From Phormidium tenue FACHB-1050 (GTDB taxonomy: Bacteria; Cyanobacteriota; Cyanobacteriia; Pseudanabaenales; Pseudanabaenaceae), in the NCBI RefSeq assembly GCF_014696925.1, contig NZ_JACJQY010000005.1, positions 124,001-188,000 of the forward strand: a stretch of DNA of 64,000 bases, read 5' to 3'. The notes below the pieces were generated by a model that saw nothing but the letters and a program-made list of their open reading frames with translations, was not told the origin of the DNA and ran no database searches. Shown here in pieces: positions 18,123 through 27,700 of the stretch. The first letter of the stretch is position 1; every line of letters starts with the position of its first letter. The position numbers were made by a program, and so were the translations under genes.

Positions 18123-18730
18123 AGATGCTTCACTCTTTAAGATAGTTATAAGAATTTTTTGGGAGAAATACTTTCTAAACCTTAATTATTGTTAATCAAA
18201 ACAAGTGCGAAACCCTTTTTAGGATCGCAGTATCATGAGGATAAATCATCCTGCTTAATCTGCTCATCGACTTCCCCCAAATTAAGGTTTATCATTTTCC
18301 AACCCCGAAATTAATTATCTCTCTAATATGTGTATTTACAAACTAAATGCAACATAAGGTAATAATGCAATGGTGTTTAATAGACACTTCCTTCTCAGTC
18401 ACAGTACTTTGCTCTCAAACCCAACCCCAAAGATTCTTTAAGAGTGTTGCTTAGCAACACTCTTAAAGAATCTTTGGGGTTATTTGATTGGTGATTGCTG
18501 TAAGAATTGATGGTGTGAAACCTTGCCCCACGTCATTAGTTCTTGGCTTTATAGTATCTACGTTCTTGGGTGGGAAAGTAGTCTCTGTTTACTATACAAT
18601 TGTGTTGATAAGACTATCATAGGATAATCCTTTGCCCAAGTTTGCCTCAAGGGTAAAAAGCACCTTGCATATAGCACGTTTAGGCAAAATTATTTAATAT
18701 TGTTTGGGCGTTATTTGAGCGCATTTTAGA
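18123..18730. other. 608-bp divergent intergenic region
   Basis: No ORF or RNA gene recognised. It separates the divergent protoglobin cluster and NACHT gene, so promoters for both should be here. It contains the hairpin repeat at 18423-18481. Confidence 0.6.
18423..18481. repeat. framed hairpin family member R1 (28-bp perfect stem)
   Basis: A perfect 28-bp stem with the 3-nt loop TTA; apex GTTGC/GCAAC, base AACCCC/GGGGTT. Flanks CTTTGCTCTCAAACCC (left) and TTTGATTGGTGATT (right) recur around hairpins at 28698, 55203 (inverted) and 55610, whose stems differ. Confidence 0.9.
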
Positions 18731-20899
18731 ATGGCAGTAGATACAAAACAAGAGCAAAGCATTCGTGAAGTTGTCAATAGATTTGAAGTGTTATTGTCAG
18801 AATTTATTGACAACAAAAATGAGAGCAGGGATGAAGTCGATCAAGTATATCTTAATCATGCGATTTCTAAGGCTGTGCTTCGTTATATCAAAAATTATGT
18901 AGAATCTTATACTGCTATTCAGGTAATTGGCACTCAAAGATCTACTTCTTTAGCTTCAATTTATATTGCCCAAAAATTTCAAGCCCATACTTCAATTCGT
19001 AGTTTTGAGTCGGTAGATGATCTAGAGGAAGCCTTTACTCGCGATCTTCAAAGAAGTGCCTCCTGTAAAGGTCACAATTTGCTGGGTTTGAATATTGCCA
19101 ATGAAGAAGAATATCTGATGGTTTTGGGGCTTCCCGCTTCAGGTAAAACAACTTATCTAAAATATATTGGATCTGAAGCTTTACGCTATCCTAAGAGTCG
19201 TTACAAGCATGATGTTCTGCCTGTATTTTTACATATCCACAAGTTCTATCGAACTACAGATAATTTGTTACAGGCGATCGCAGAAGAGCTTGAGAAGTGT
19301 GGGTTTCCCATATCACAGGAGCTGGCGTTATGGATGTTAGAACAGGGAAAGTTACTAATTCTAATTGATGGACTAAATGAGGCTGCTTTATCTCATAATC
19401 AACTTTCCCGCATGATCAAAGATTTTGTAACGGCTTATCCACGTAATCGTTATATTGTTTCTAGTCGTTTGGATTCCTATGAAAATAGTTTTGGTCAATT
19501 TCTAGAAGTTGAACTTCAGTCTTGGGGGGATTTACATGTACAGGAATATATTCATAAGTGGTGTACGCTCAATCAGACTTTTAAAAATGATTCCTCTCAA
19601 GATGTATTTAGTGACAATGCGTCGATAATAGCTCAACGTTGTTGGGAGATTTTACAGGTCAATACGATCGCTAGGGAATTAGCGAAATCACCGTTGAGTT
19701 TATCTCTGCTCTGCCTATTGTGCGATCGCCACTATAGCTTGCCCAGAAATGTTAGTGGACTTTATCAAAAAAGTATTCAGTTACTAATTGAAGAACAGGT
19801 TCTGAATCAACAGCTAGATAATATTGAAGCTTTTAACAGCCTTAGTACTGATATTTTGGAGCTAATACTCGCCGAAATTGCCTTTAGAGGTTTTGAAGTC
19901 CGAAAGCTAACATTGCCTTTAGAGGTAGTGGCGACTTATTTAGAGGATATGCTAGCCAACTATTTTCAAGGGCTTCAAGAACTATCCACTGATTTTGTAT
20001 TCAAGATTTTGAAGAAAATTGGAATTTGTAAAATTATTAAGTCTGAAAGTGGAGCTAGTTTTAGCTTTACCCATATTAATTTTCAAGAATATTTTGTTGC
20101 TCTTTATATACATAGACATAATCAAACTAAAAATTTAGTTGCTAATTATCTTCACGATCGCCATTGGCAAAATGTTTTCCTTTTCCTTGCAGGAATGATG
20201 CGCGGTAATGCGGAGGAACTGTTAACTGATATAGAATTTCAGGCTGCTCAATACATTAATTCATCAAAACTCACTAATCTGCTAATTTGGTTAGAGAAAG
20301 TAGCTGTTAACTCATCAGGTGACTTAAAGAACATATCCAAACGAATTGCGACTTTGTTTCTTGCTCGCCCTCGTTTTCTGACGGAACTCGCACCTGCCCT
20401 AAGTTTGACAAGAATGCTATTCTTGGCTCGCAACCTTTATGAGATGTTTGATTCACCGCTGAATTTTGACAAGATTTTTGAAGCAGAACTCTCTCTGAGT
20501 CTTGCTCAAGCTCTAGATTTTGATAGTTCCACAGAACTTGATTTGGCAATGCAACTTTGTTCTCACTTAGAACAGTCTTTGCTTAAGGTTGACTATGACC
20601 CAAGCCAAATTAACTTTAGAGCTTTAAGTGAAAAATTGAATGAGTTGCATACGCAAGCTCCTAGTTATGAGCAACCCTTTGATGTGCGATTACAGTTTCG
20701 TAATCAGATTAGCCGCACTTGGTTGCAAACTCTATATCTTCCATTGGATTCCAATCAGCTTTCATATCAAGAAATCACAAATTTAGAGAACTATCTCTAT
20801 GCAAATTTGTTAATGGTGCAATGTAAAAATGAGGCGATCGCTATTTCCCGCAAAACTTGGCAAGAGATTGAATCACGGATGCTAAGAATCAAAAATTAA
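18731..20899 (+). CDS. NACHT-domain NTPase (NLR-like), candidate defence protein
   Basis: A 722-residue STAND-class NTPase. Walker A is GLPASGKT at residues 133-140, and the NACHT-type Walker B LILIDGLNEAA is at 209-219 with the extra acidic residue. Helical segments follow (RYIVSSRLDSY sensor, LAKSPLSLSLLCLL winged-helix region, and FTHINFQEYFVALY near residue 450). The C-terminal part is helical with no obvious WD40 or LRR repeats. About 110 helical residues precede the NTPase and match no nuclease I recognise. Bacterial NACHT proteins include antiphage sensors. A role here is inferred. It stands alone, without an obvious partner gene. Confidence 0.88.
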   Translation: MAVDTKQEQSIREVVNRFEVLLSEFIDNKNESRDEVDQVYLNHAISKAVLRYIKNYVESYTAIQVIGTQRSTSLASIYIAQKFQAHTSIRSFESVDDLEEAFTRDLQRSASCKGHNLLGLNIANEEEYLMVLGLPASGKTTYLKYIGSEALRYPKSRYKHDVLPVFLHIHKFYRTTDNLLQAIAEELEKCGFPISQELALWMLEQGKLLILIDGLNEAALSHNQLSRMIKDFVTAYPRNRYIVSSRLDSYENSFGQFLEVELQSWGDLHVQEYIHKWCTLNQTFKNDSSQDVFSDNASIIAQRCWEILQVNTIARELAKSPLSLSLLCLLCDRHYSLPRNVSGLYQKSIQLLIEEQVLNQQLDNIEAFNSLSTDILELILAEIAFRGFEVRKLTLPLEVVATYLEDMLANYFQGLQELSTDFVFKILKKIGICKIIKSESGASFSFTHINFQEYFVALYIHRHNQTKNLVANYLHDRHWQNVFLFLAGMMRGNAEELLTDIEFQAAQYINSSKLTNLLIWLEKVAVNSSGDLKNISKRIATLFLARPRFLTELAPALSLTRMLFLARNLYEMFDSPLNFDKIFEAELSLSLAQALDFDSSTELDLAMQLCSHLEQSLLKVDYDPSQINFRALSEKLNELHTQAPSYEQPFDVRLQFRNQISRTWLQTLYLPLDSNQLSYQEITNLENYLYANLLMVQCKNEAIAISRKTWQEIESRMLRIKN

Positions 20900-20983
20900 A
20901 TAGAACTCATTATTATTGAGGTGAGCAAAATCTATCTCAACAATAATTGGACTGTGAACTGAGCAACTTCTATTCTCGAACTA

Positions 20984-22024
20984 ATGATGATCGCTTTGAA
21001 CCCATTCCTAGATTTACACCTAAATGGAATAAATGTAAACTTGCTGATTTTAGTCTTGGCAGCTAGTCTTGATCGCTTAATTGGTGACCCTTTTGATTGG
21101 TTGCATCCAGTACAGGTGATGGGATGGTTAATATCGCGGTTTACTAATTTGGTGCTGATCCAAGATCCTGTCACGAACACCCGCATTCCTCGCTTTGCGC
21201 CCATAACCATGAAGATTTTAGGCGTAATTTTAGGAATTAGCATGATTTTAGGAGGTGGAGTTGTTGGTTGGTCGATTGCCATAGCCGCATCAAAAGTCCA
21301 CCCTCTTTTAGCGATCGCAGTTTCTAGCATCATGCTCGCCGCTTGTTTTGCGGGGCGTAGTCTTCGTGATGCTGCCGAGTCGGTATTAGCAGTCTTACAA
21401 ACGGGAAATATTGAAAATGCTCGCCAAGAGTTGAGTCGTTATGTGGGGCGAGACACAGCCGATTTGACAGAATTAGAAATTTTACGGGCGGTGCTAGAAA
21501 CTGTGACCGAAAATGCGATCGATGCTGTTACTTCGCCATTGTTTTATGCTTTGATTGGTTCGGTATTGTTTGATTATGGTGGTGTAGCCCTCGCGATCGC
21601 CTACAAAGCATCTAGCACCCTCGACTCAATGGTGGGCTATCGGGAAGCACCCTATTCCGATCTCGGTTGGTTCAGCGCCAAAACCGATGATGTGCTTACT
21701 TGGCTACCCTGTCGGCTTACGGTGCTTACTTTAGCTTTACTATCAGGCAAGCCGATTTATGTTTGGCAGATCTGCCAACGTGATGCTAAGCAAGACCCTA
21801 GCCCCAATTCAGGATGGAGCGAATGTGTCTATGCAGCCATCTTGCAAGTGCAGCTAGGCGGTGAAAATCGCTATCAGGGACTTATCAAACAAAAGCCTTT
21901 CTTGGGAGATGCAATTGAGGCGATCGCTGCACCTAAGATTTCACAGGCTCTCAAACTAACCCGTATCTGTTTTTTGCTGTGGCTCAGCTTCACAATAGGT
22001 CTAGCCATTTTTTTGGGAAACTAA
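20984..22024 (+). CDS. cbiB: adenosylcobinamide-phosphate synthase (CobD/CbiB)
   Basis: An integral membrane enzyme joining aminopropanol phosphate to adenosylcobyric acid. The 346-residue protein has the family start LLILVLAASLDRLIGDP and HPVQVMGWLI, the RDTADLTELEILRAVLETVTENAIDAV-type core, YKASSTLDSMVGY, and WLPCRLTVL near the C-terminus. Four to five hydrophobic segments are visible. It is downstream of the NACHT gene with an 84-base gap and is not obviously linked to it. In the pathway it acts directly on the product of CobQ. Confidence 0.95.
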   Translation: MMIALNPFLDLHLNGINVNLLILVLAASLDRLIGDPFDWLHPVQVMGWLISRFTNLVLIQDPVTNTRIPRFAPITMKILGVILGISMILGGGVVGWSIAIAASKVHPLLAIAVSSIMLAACFAGRSLRDAAESVLAVLQTGNIENARQELSRYVGRDTADLTELEILRAVLETVTENAIDAVTSPLFYALIGSVLFDYGGVALAIAYKASSTLDSMVGYREAPYSDLGWFSAKTDDVLTWLPCRLTVLTLALLSGKPIYVWQICQRDAKQDPSPNSGWSECVYAAILQVQLGGENRYQGLIKQKPFLGDAIEAIAAPKISQALKLTRICFLLWLSFTIGLAIFLGN

Positions 22025-22027
22025 ATT

Positions 22028-22075
22028 ATTAATCGCCTTTTCTAATTCGCTTGTATCAGCATGGCGATCGCATTT
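22028..22075 (-). pseudogene. fragment of methylase 3' end (remnant 1)
   Basis: About 45 bases on the minus strand match the 3' part of the large restriction-modification gene near 24780-24850 (CGATCGCCATGCTGATACAAG and GCGAATTAGAAAAGGCGAT in both). It lies directly after the DUF5615 gene stop. Too short to encode anything. Confidence 0.7.
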
Positions 22076-22079
22076 TTAG

Positions 22080-22418
22080 CTATTTATTACTTATCTCAAC
22101 GATCGCTTCTCCTTGTTTAATTTGTTCTAATGCTGCTGATAGAGTTGCGGTGAGAAGTTGCCGTAAGTTGCGATTGGTGACATTGCCACAGGTGATCCAT
22201 AGGATTTGAGGTGGTGTACCTAGACGACATACTAGGTCTATAAAGTCACTATCTTTTGTCATAATGATTGCATTCGCAAATTTGGCGGCTTCAAATATTT
22301 CTATATCTTTGGCATCTCGTAGCGAGATTTCTTTTAACGATGTTGCTGTTATATCAAAATTGCTGGATATCCAGTTGGCGAGGGTGGGTGGAAGTTGGGC
22401 ATCAATCCAGATATTCAT
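22080..22418 (-). CDS. DUF5615 PIN-like protein (predicted toxin)
   Basis: A 112-residue DUF5615 family protein. It starts NIWIDAQLPPTLANW with the first acidic residue and has IIMTKDSDFIDL with the second acidic pair, matching the PIN-like Mut7-C fold. It is encoded four bases into the end of a DUF433 gene, the standard predicted toxin-antitoxin order. A ribonuclease activity is predicted for the fold, not shown. Confidence 0.85.
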   Translation of the reverse strand: MNIWIDAQLPPTLANWISSNFDITATSLKEISLRDAKDIEIFEAAKFANAIIMTKDSDFIDLVCRLGTPPQILWITCGNVTNRNLRQLLTATLSAALEQIKQGEAIVEISNK

Positions 22419-22648
22419 GCGGTTAGTCTCGGAAAATCTGTACGGCGTGCGGCAAAGATTAGACAGGCTTGAATGTCGGCAAGTTCTAAGTCAGGGAAGT
22501 CTTCTAATATTTCAGTGATGCTAACGTTTTCGGCAAGCATTTCTAATATATCTGTGACGCGGATTCGCATTCCTCTAATGCAGGGACGACCGCCGCATTG
22601 TCCAGCAGTTTGGGTGATTCGAGTAAATAATGAGTTGGTGTTTTTCAT
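22415..22648 (-). CDS. DUF433 antitoxin-like protein
   Basis: A 77-residue DUF433 protein: RITQTAGQCGGRPCIRGMRIRVTDILEMLA, then VSITEILEDFPDLELADIQACLIFAA. This family has a small winged-helix DNA-binding fold and is paired with DUF5615. It overlaps the DUF5615 start by four bases, so translation is coupled. Confidence 0.88.
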   Translation of the reverse strand: MKNTNSLFTRITQTAGQCGGRPCIRGMRIRVTDILEMLAENVSITEILEDFPDLELADIQACLIFAARRTDFPRLTA

Positions 22649-22692
22649 AGTATTTTTGCTTGTTGTTTGATTTTGTTTAGCTCATGTCAAGG

Positions 22693-22868
22693 ATTTAACT
22701 CTATTTTAATGGCTGTGTATTCTTGTTCTGTTAGTTCAAATTCTGGGTCAATAATTTTTACTTCTTCATAGGTGAGTTGATAGAGTTTGTAAACTAAGCG
22801 ATCGCATTCCTTTTCTAATTCGCTAGTATCAGTATGGCGATCGTTTTTTTTAGCAGTGAGAATTTTTA
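22693..22868 (-). pseudogene. fragment of methylase C-terminus (remnant 2)
   Basis: The minus strand reads KILTAKKNDRHTDTSELEK, then CDRLVYKLYQLTYEEVKII, and ends near 22693 after TEQEYTAIKIE. This matches the C-terminus of the large enzyme at 24728 (KILTAKKGDRHADTSELEK, then IDALVYQLYGLTEEEIKIV). There is no start codon and only the last 55-60 codons are present. It follows directly on the PIN gene stop. Confidence 0.85.
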
Positions 22869-22869
22869 C

Positions 22870-23283
22870 TTACTGTAAAAGGTTTTGAAATGGTTGGGTG
22901 TTTTTCCAACGATAGGTGTTGAAATCTCGATAATCTACTGACAAGATGCGACCGTGACCTAGTTCTTCGGCGAGAATGACTAGCGATGCATCGGCTAAGT
23001 CCATTGGGAGATTGGCGTATTTTTGCATGAGTTGGGCAATCTTTTGGGCATGATCGGGTTTCAGATTGAATGTATCGAAGGCTCCATTTGCTAATGACTC
23101 CATAAATCTAGATTGAGCGAGAACTCCTTTTCTTTTTAGCAATAGATAGCAGGTTTCTGTAACAACGCACCATGTTGTGATTAGTCTTTCATCAATTTCT
23201 CTTAGTTTTTGTCTGGCGGTTTGGTGATGGGTGTCTTGTTGATCGGCTAGGGCTAACCAAAATCCTGTATCAGCGATGATCAT
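22870..23283 (-). CDS. PIN-domain ribonuclease toxin (VapC-like)
   Basis: A 137-residue PIN protein. Acidic residues at IIADTGFWLALAD (first strand), in the DLADASLVILAEEL helix and at SVDYRDF fit a metal-dependent RNase site. The ATG at 23283 is preferred to 23295 because GAGG precedes it and family members start at this strand. It overlaps the 3' end of the RHH antitoxin gene by 14 bases. Targets of VapC toxins are usually tRNA or rRNA; the specific target here is unknown. Confidence 0.88.
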   Translation of the reverse strand: MIIADTGFWLALADQQDTHHQTARQKLREIDERLITTWCVVTETCYLLLKRKGVLAQSRFMESLANGAFDTFNLKPDHAQKIAQLMQKYANLPMDLADASLVILAEELGHGRILSVDYRDFNTYRWKNTQPFQNLLQ

Positions 23284-23536
23284 ATTTAGCCTCAAGTTCG
23301 ATCGCTAGGATTTGTTTGTAGTTTGTGGATAAGTCACTTTCAACGGAGCAGCATCCAATAAATCCTGATTCTTCGAGAATTTCAAAGGATGTTTGTTTGT
23401 GTTGATGTTTGAGTTTTTGATAATAGGAGTCTATGGCATCGCGTAAAATATCAGAGAGGGTCTGGTTAGTTTGTTGTTGAATATATGTGAGTTTATCGGT
23501 GGTTACTGGATCGATTTGGGTGTTGATTTGTGACAT
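23270..23536 (-). CDS. ribbon-helix-helix antitoxin (VapB-like)
   Basis: An 88-residue protein with an N-terminal ribbon-helix-helix: TQIDPVTTDKLTYIQQQTNQTLSDILRDAID. Such proteins bind their own promoter and neutralise the partner toxin with the C-terminal tail. It is the first gene of the pair with the PIN toxin. Confidence 0.85.
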   Translation of the reverse strand: MSQINTQIDPVTTDKLTYIQQQTNQTLSDILRDAIDSYYQKLKHQHKQTSFEILEESGFIGCCSVESDLSTNYKQILAIELEAKYDHR

Positions 23537-23582
23537 TATGGTTTCCTCTATTTGGTTGATTTTTTATCTATAATCAAGGGCT

Positions 23583-23837
23583 TTACTCGTCTTGCAGCTT
23601 TTCTAAGTCGGCTAGGTCTTGTAGTCGCCCAGAGGCTAATTTATTTTTTTTGAGGTTGTCAAGATTAATAATTGTATAAACTCTTTGAAATCTTGGTTGA
23701 GCATTGTATTTATATTGGTGGTATTCTTGGCGGGTTTGTTCGAGTGCTTCTAGTCGTTTTTGGGGTGTTTGTTGTTGCCAGTATTGGAAGTCGCTGGTTT
23801 GTTGCTTGAGTGAGACTTTATTAATAACTTTTTCCAT
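23583..23837 (-). CDS. small ORF, likely deletion fusion of a nucleotidyltransferase-type TA cassette
   Basis: An 84-residue ORF with two different halves. Residues 1-55 (MEKVINKVSLKQQTSDFQYW... to PRFQRVYTII) look like the small protein that precedes DUF6036-type nucleotidyltransferases in cyanobacteria. Residues 56-84 (LDNLKKNKLASGRLQDLADL) look like the C-terminal tail of the nucleotidyltransferase itself. The simplest reading is that an in-frame deletion removed the catalytic domain between them. Family recognition is from memory, so the call is tentative. It lies between TA pairs. Confidence 0.55.
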   Translation of the reverse strand: MEKVINKVSLKQQTSDFQYWQQQTPQKRLEALEQTRQEYHQYKYNAQPRFQRVYTIINLDNLKKNKLASGRLQDLADLEKLQDE

Positions 23838-23849
23838 ATTTTTTATCCT

Positions 23850-23985
23850 ATTTTAATTGCTGTGTATTCTTGTTCTGTTAGTGCAAATTCTGGGTCAATG
23901 ATTTTTACTTCGTCATGGGTGAGTTGATAGAGTTTGTAAACTAAGTGATCGCTTTTTCTAATTCGCTCGTATCAGCAAGGCGTGA
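23850..23985 (-). pseudogene. fragment of methylase C-terminus (remnant 3)
   Basis: The minus strand carries the same methylase tail as remnant 2: ADTSELEK, then VYKLYQLTHDEVKIIDPEF and TEQEYTAIK in broken frames. It is about 85-90% identical to remnant 2 by eye and closer to it than to the intact gene. It follows directly on the second DUF5615 gene. Confidence 0.8.
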
Positions 23986-23988
23986 TGT

Positions 23989-24330
23989 TTACAACGATGG
24001 TAATTTGATTCTAATGAGTTGTTTTTCTATAGTTTCAAATTGAGAGATATGATTGTGTATAGCCTGAGCCATTTTTTGCCAGTTGGTGCTGCTTCTACAA
24101 ATCACTATGCCTTTATGTTGAGGTGTTTGTGCGTGTAAACGAATAAAATCGCGGCGATTCATGGTTATGACGGCTCGATTGAGGCTAATGGCATAGTGCA
24201 AGACTTCAGGATCGGGGATTTTTTGTTCTGCTTTTCCTGCATCTTGTACGGTCAGGATGTCATATTCTAATGTCCGTAAAATTTTGACGACAGGCAATGG
24301 AAATTGCTCATCTGCATAGCGTTTGACCAT
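23989..24330 (-). CDS. DUF5615 PIN-like protein (predicted toxin)
   Basis: A 113-residue DUF5615 protein (KRYADEQFPLPVVKILRTLEYDI, VLHYAISLNRAVITMNRRDFIRLH). It differs clearly from the copy at 22080, so the two are separate acquisitions, not a recent duplication. It is paired with the DUF433 gene ending three bases upstream. Confidence 0.85.
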   Translation of the reverse strand: MVKRYADEQFPLPVVKILRTLEYDILTVQDAGKAEQKIPDPEVLHYAISLNRAVITMNRRDFIRLHAQTPQHKGIVICRSSTNWQKMAQAIHNHISQFETIEKQLIRIKLPSL

Positions 24331-24333
24331 TGG

Positions 24334-24660
24334 TTAATCTGCCTCGTTTTCAAGGATAGCATTGGCAATTTCTTGGGGATGGCTTTCGGCATATATCCAA
24401 GCATTTGCTAGATCAACTGCATTTAGGGTTGGATATGCTTCTAATATTTTTGCATCGCTAAGTCCTTGTTGTTGGTAGCTGACTAATAGCCAAACTGGGA
24501 TTCTGGTGTTACGGATACAAGCATCACCGCCACATACGTTTAAGGTTTTCTCAATGCCATGCCAACTATTTAATAGGCTATTAAGGATTAGTTGAATTGC
24601 TTGAGATTTTTCTGTGGGTGAGAGTGCGAGTAGTTGAGGTTCTAGTTCTTTAAGTGTCAT
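24334..24660 (-). CDS. DUF433 antitoxin-like protein
   Basis: A 108-residue DUF433 protein with a longer N-terminus (LKELEPQLLALSPTEKSQAI) before the conserved core GGDACIRNTRIPVWLLVSY...DAKILEAYPTL. It is the predicted antitoxin of the DUF5615 gene just downstream and lies 67 bases after the restriction-modification gene on the same strand. Confidence 0.85.
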   Translation of the reverse strand: MTLKELEPQLLALSPTEKSQAIQLILNSLLNSWHGIEKTLNVCGGDACIRNTRIPVWLLVSYQQQGLSDAKILEAYPTLNAVDLANAWIYAESHPQEIANAILENEAD

Positions 24661-24727
24661 AGTTTTTTGAATTGGATATTTATAAATTGATTCTACTTTT
24701 TCCTTTTTACTTTCTAATTTTTCCTTG

Positions 24728-27700
24728 TCACCTCTCTCCTTCTACTATTTTAATCTCTTCTTCTGTCAACCCATAAAGTTGATAAACTAAAGCGTCGATC
24801 GCCTTTTCTAATTCGCTTGTGTCAGCATGGCGATCGCCTTTTTTAGCAGTGAGAATTTTGTCAACAATTGAGGTGATTGATTTTGATTGGTTTTGGGTTG
24901 CTTTTGGAATTGGAATCTGTCCAAAGTATTTCCAAATTAATTGATAGCCGTTTTGAATAGCAGTACAATATTTTGAAATTAGCCACCAACCCATGTTTGA
25001 GTTAAGAATAGCTAAAAGAACCTTGTCATCCTTTGAAATAATCCACATAGAATCATTACAGTAAAGCCCTTGATCATCATAGATAAAACATGGCTTTACT
25101 TGAAACTTTTGATACATTATTTTAGGTTTTTCAAATTCTTGATAATAATCACAAGCTCTTAGTTCCCACCAATAATCACCTTTATCTGTTCTTTTTTCTG
25201 CTTTGTCCTTGAATGGATTCAAATAATCACAAATAGCTGGATATTCACTAAATAGCCATGTCAAAGCCTCTTGATTTTTTCTTCGTGAATTAGTGAATCC
25301 CTTTTCAAATTTTATTAAATATTTTTCTGCTTCAGGTATTGCGTAAGGTTTTATATTACGACCTAAAATAAATGGGCGAACTATTTCTAAGCTTTTCTCA
25401 TCTTTTTTAATTAATTCACTATAAATCTCCTTGTTAATTACAAATGCTTCTGTAAGCCCAGTTAAAATACCTCTAAATGACTTATCCTCAACATACTCAG
25501 AGAGTGAAATATATTTGCTTTTTATCTTTAACAGTAAATTCTGATCTCCACCAGAAGAAATCATCCAAGTTTCATCACTTAAAGACTCACTTGTAATTTT
25601 ATTAGATATACTTTCTAGATATTTTACAAATCCATTACTATAATTAAGTGTTTTCACCGAAGCAGAAATAAAATTAGCATTTCTACTTTGTTTTGAAGCA
25701 TTGAGAATACAAGGATAAGTAGTTGCCTCTTCAAATACTTGCAAATCACCAAAATCAATAATTGCTTGTAATTGAGTTTCTAAAAAGTAATTTCTTAACG
25801 CTTTTCCATAACCTGCTTGCATCCACTTGTTAGGCATGATGTAAGAAAATTGACCTTTATCTTTTAAGATTTCAAATCCTTTTTCAACAAAAAATACATA
25901 CAAATCAGCAGTTCCTGAATAGGTTGCATAATTAGTTTGTAAAAAAGGTTTTTGCTCTTTGATTTCTTCTTGTCTTATATAAGGCGGATTCCCAATTACG
26001 ACATCAAACCCAACAAAATCGCCAGCATCATTCAAAACTTCAGGAAACTCAAACCGCCATTCCAAAGTATTTTTGTAAATCTTACCGCTTTCAATATCCT
26101 CAATTTCAACATTCAATTTAGCAATTTCAATATTTAGTTTAGCAATTTTTCTTTCTTGTACTTTTCTCTCTTCTTTTGTCGGTTCAATTATCCATTTTTG
26201 ATCTTGCAGATTTTCAATCTCACCCTCTAAACGTCTTACTTTAGTTTTCTTTGGATCAATCCCTTGTAGCGTTATTTTAAAACTCTTCTTAATCTTTGCG
26301 ATCAAATTTTCCATCTCGCGTTTTTGCGCCTTACTTTCCGCACTGCGATAAGTCTGCACCGCATTCCGATACTGCTCAATACTAAACTTCTGCTTCTGCA
26401 AAACCTGCTTCACATCCACATCCAACCCAAACCGACTAATCAAAGAATTCCCACACTTGATATTAATGTCGATATTCGGCAAAGTTTCGAGATTGCCATC
26501 AACACGATAATAAGCATTTTTTAAAAGCTCAATCCACAACCGCAACTGACAAATTTTTACTGAATTAGGATTAATATCCACCCCAAACAAACAACCCTCA
26601 ATAATTGTCTGCTTCTCATGAAAAAGCGCCTCCTGAACCCTTTGACTTTCCTTGTTTTTAGGATTATAAGCAAACAACTTACCATCCAAAGTCACCTTTA
26701 ACTTATCATTTACCACCTCAATCTCATATTTACTTAAAGACTCTCCATTTCTATCTTGCAAAATCCCCAAATATTGCTTAATCGCAATCATCTCATTCAA
26801 AGCCGACACCAAAAAATGCCCCGAACCCACCGCAGGATCGCAAATTTTGAGACTATTCACAATTCCATTCGCCTCATTTCTGCGAACTACTCTATCTCTC
26901 TCCTTAATATAACTACCTAAATCATCACAGAGATCCTGAATATTCTCACAACTCCAACTCTTCACCTCATTAAACTTCTGCACCACCGCCCGCCGTATCG
27001 TCTCCCGACACATATACATCGTAATGAAACTCGGCGTATAAAAAGAACCATCCTTATAGCCATTAATCTTCTCAAAAATCAACCCCAACACCGAAGCATT
27101 AATCAGCTTCTCACTATCTTCCTGCTCGTCCTCAAACTCATCCTTACTAAACTTATAGGCATGGAGAAACTCAAACAGATATTCCAGCGCATTCAACTCA
27201 CCCGATCGCTTTCTCTCATTGCCATCAATCAACACCGTCGCCCCGAAAATTGGTAGATTTTCACTAGCCAAATTACTAATCGAAATAGTTTTCTGCTCAA
27301 TATCCGTCAACTCAAACAGCGAACTATTCAAATAAGGCACATTCGCAAAAGTCTCCTTCACGCTGGCAATGCGATCGCCATGCTCACGAGCCAACACACT
27401 AAAAAAGAGTCGATTCAAATCGCTGTAACTCTTAATCTTAGCCAAATTTAAAAACGCAAAATCCTGATCATTATCGTGATACTTCAGTAATTGCGCCTCC
27501 AATAGTTTTAAAAATAAAACGCGATTAATCCAAGTAATTGACAATCTTAGGGCAACATTAAACAGCCTTTCCTCATGGGTTTCACCAAACTCTTCAGGCT
27601 TCTCTAACTGTGAAATTTTATCCGAACTATCAAGCTCATGAATCGCATTCTCAATCAAAGAACCATCATGGCGATCGCCTTCTGCCCTCCGTCCGATTAA

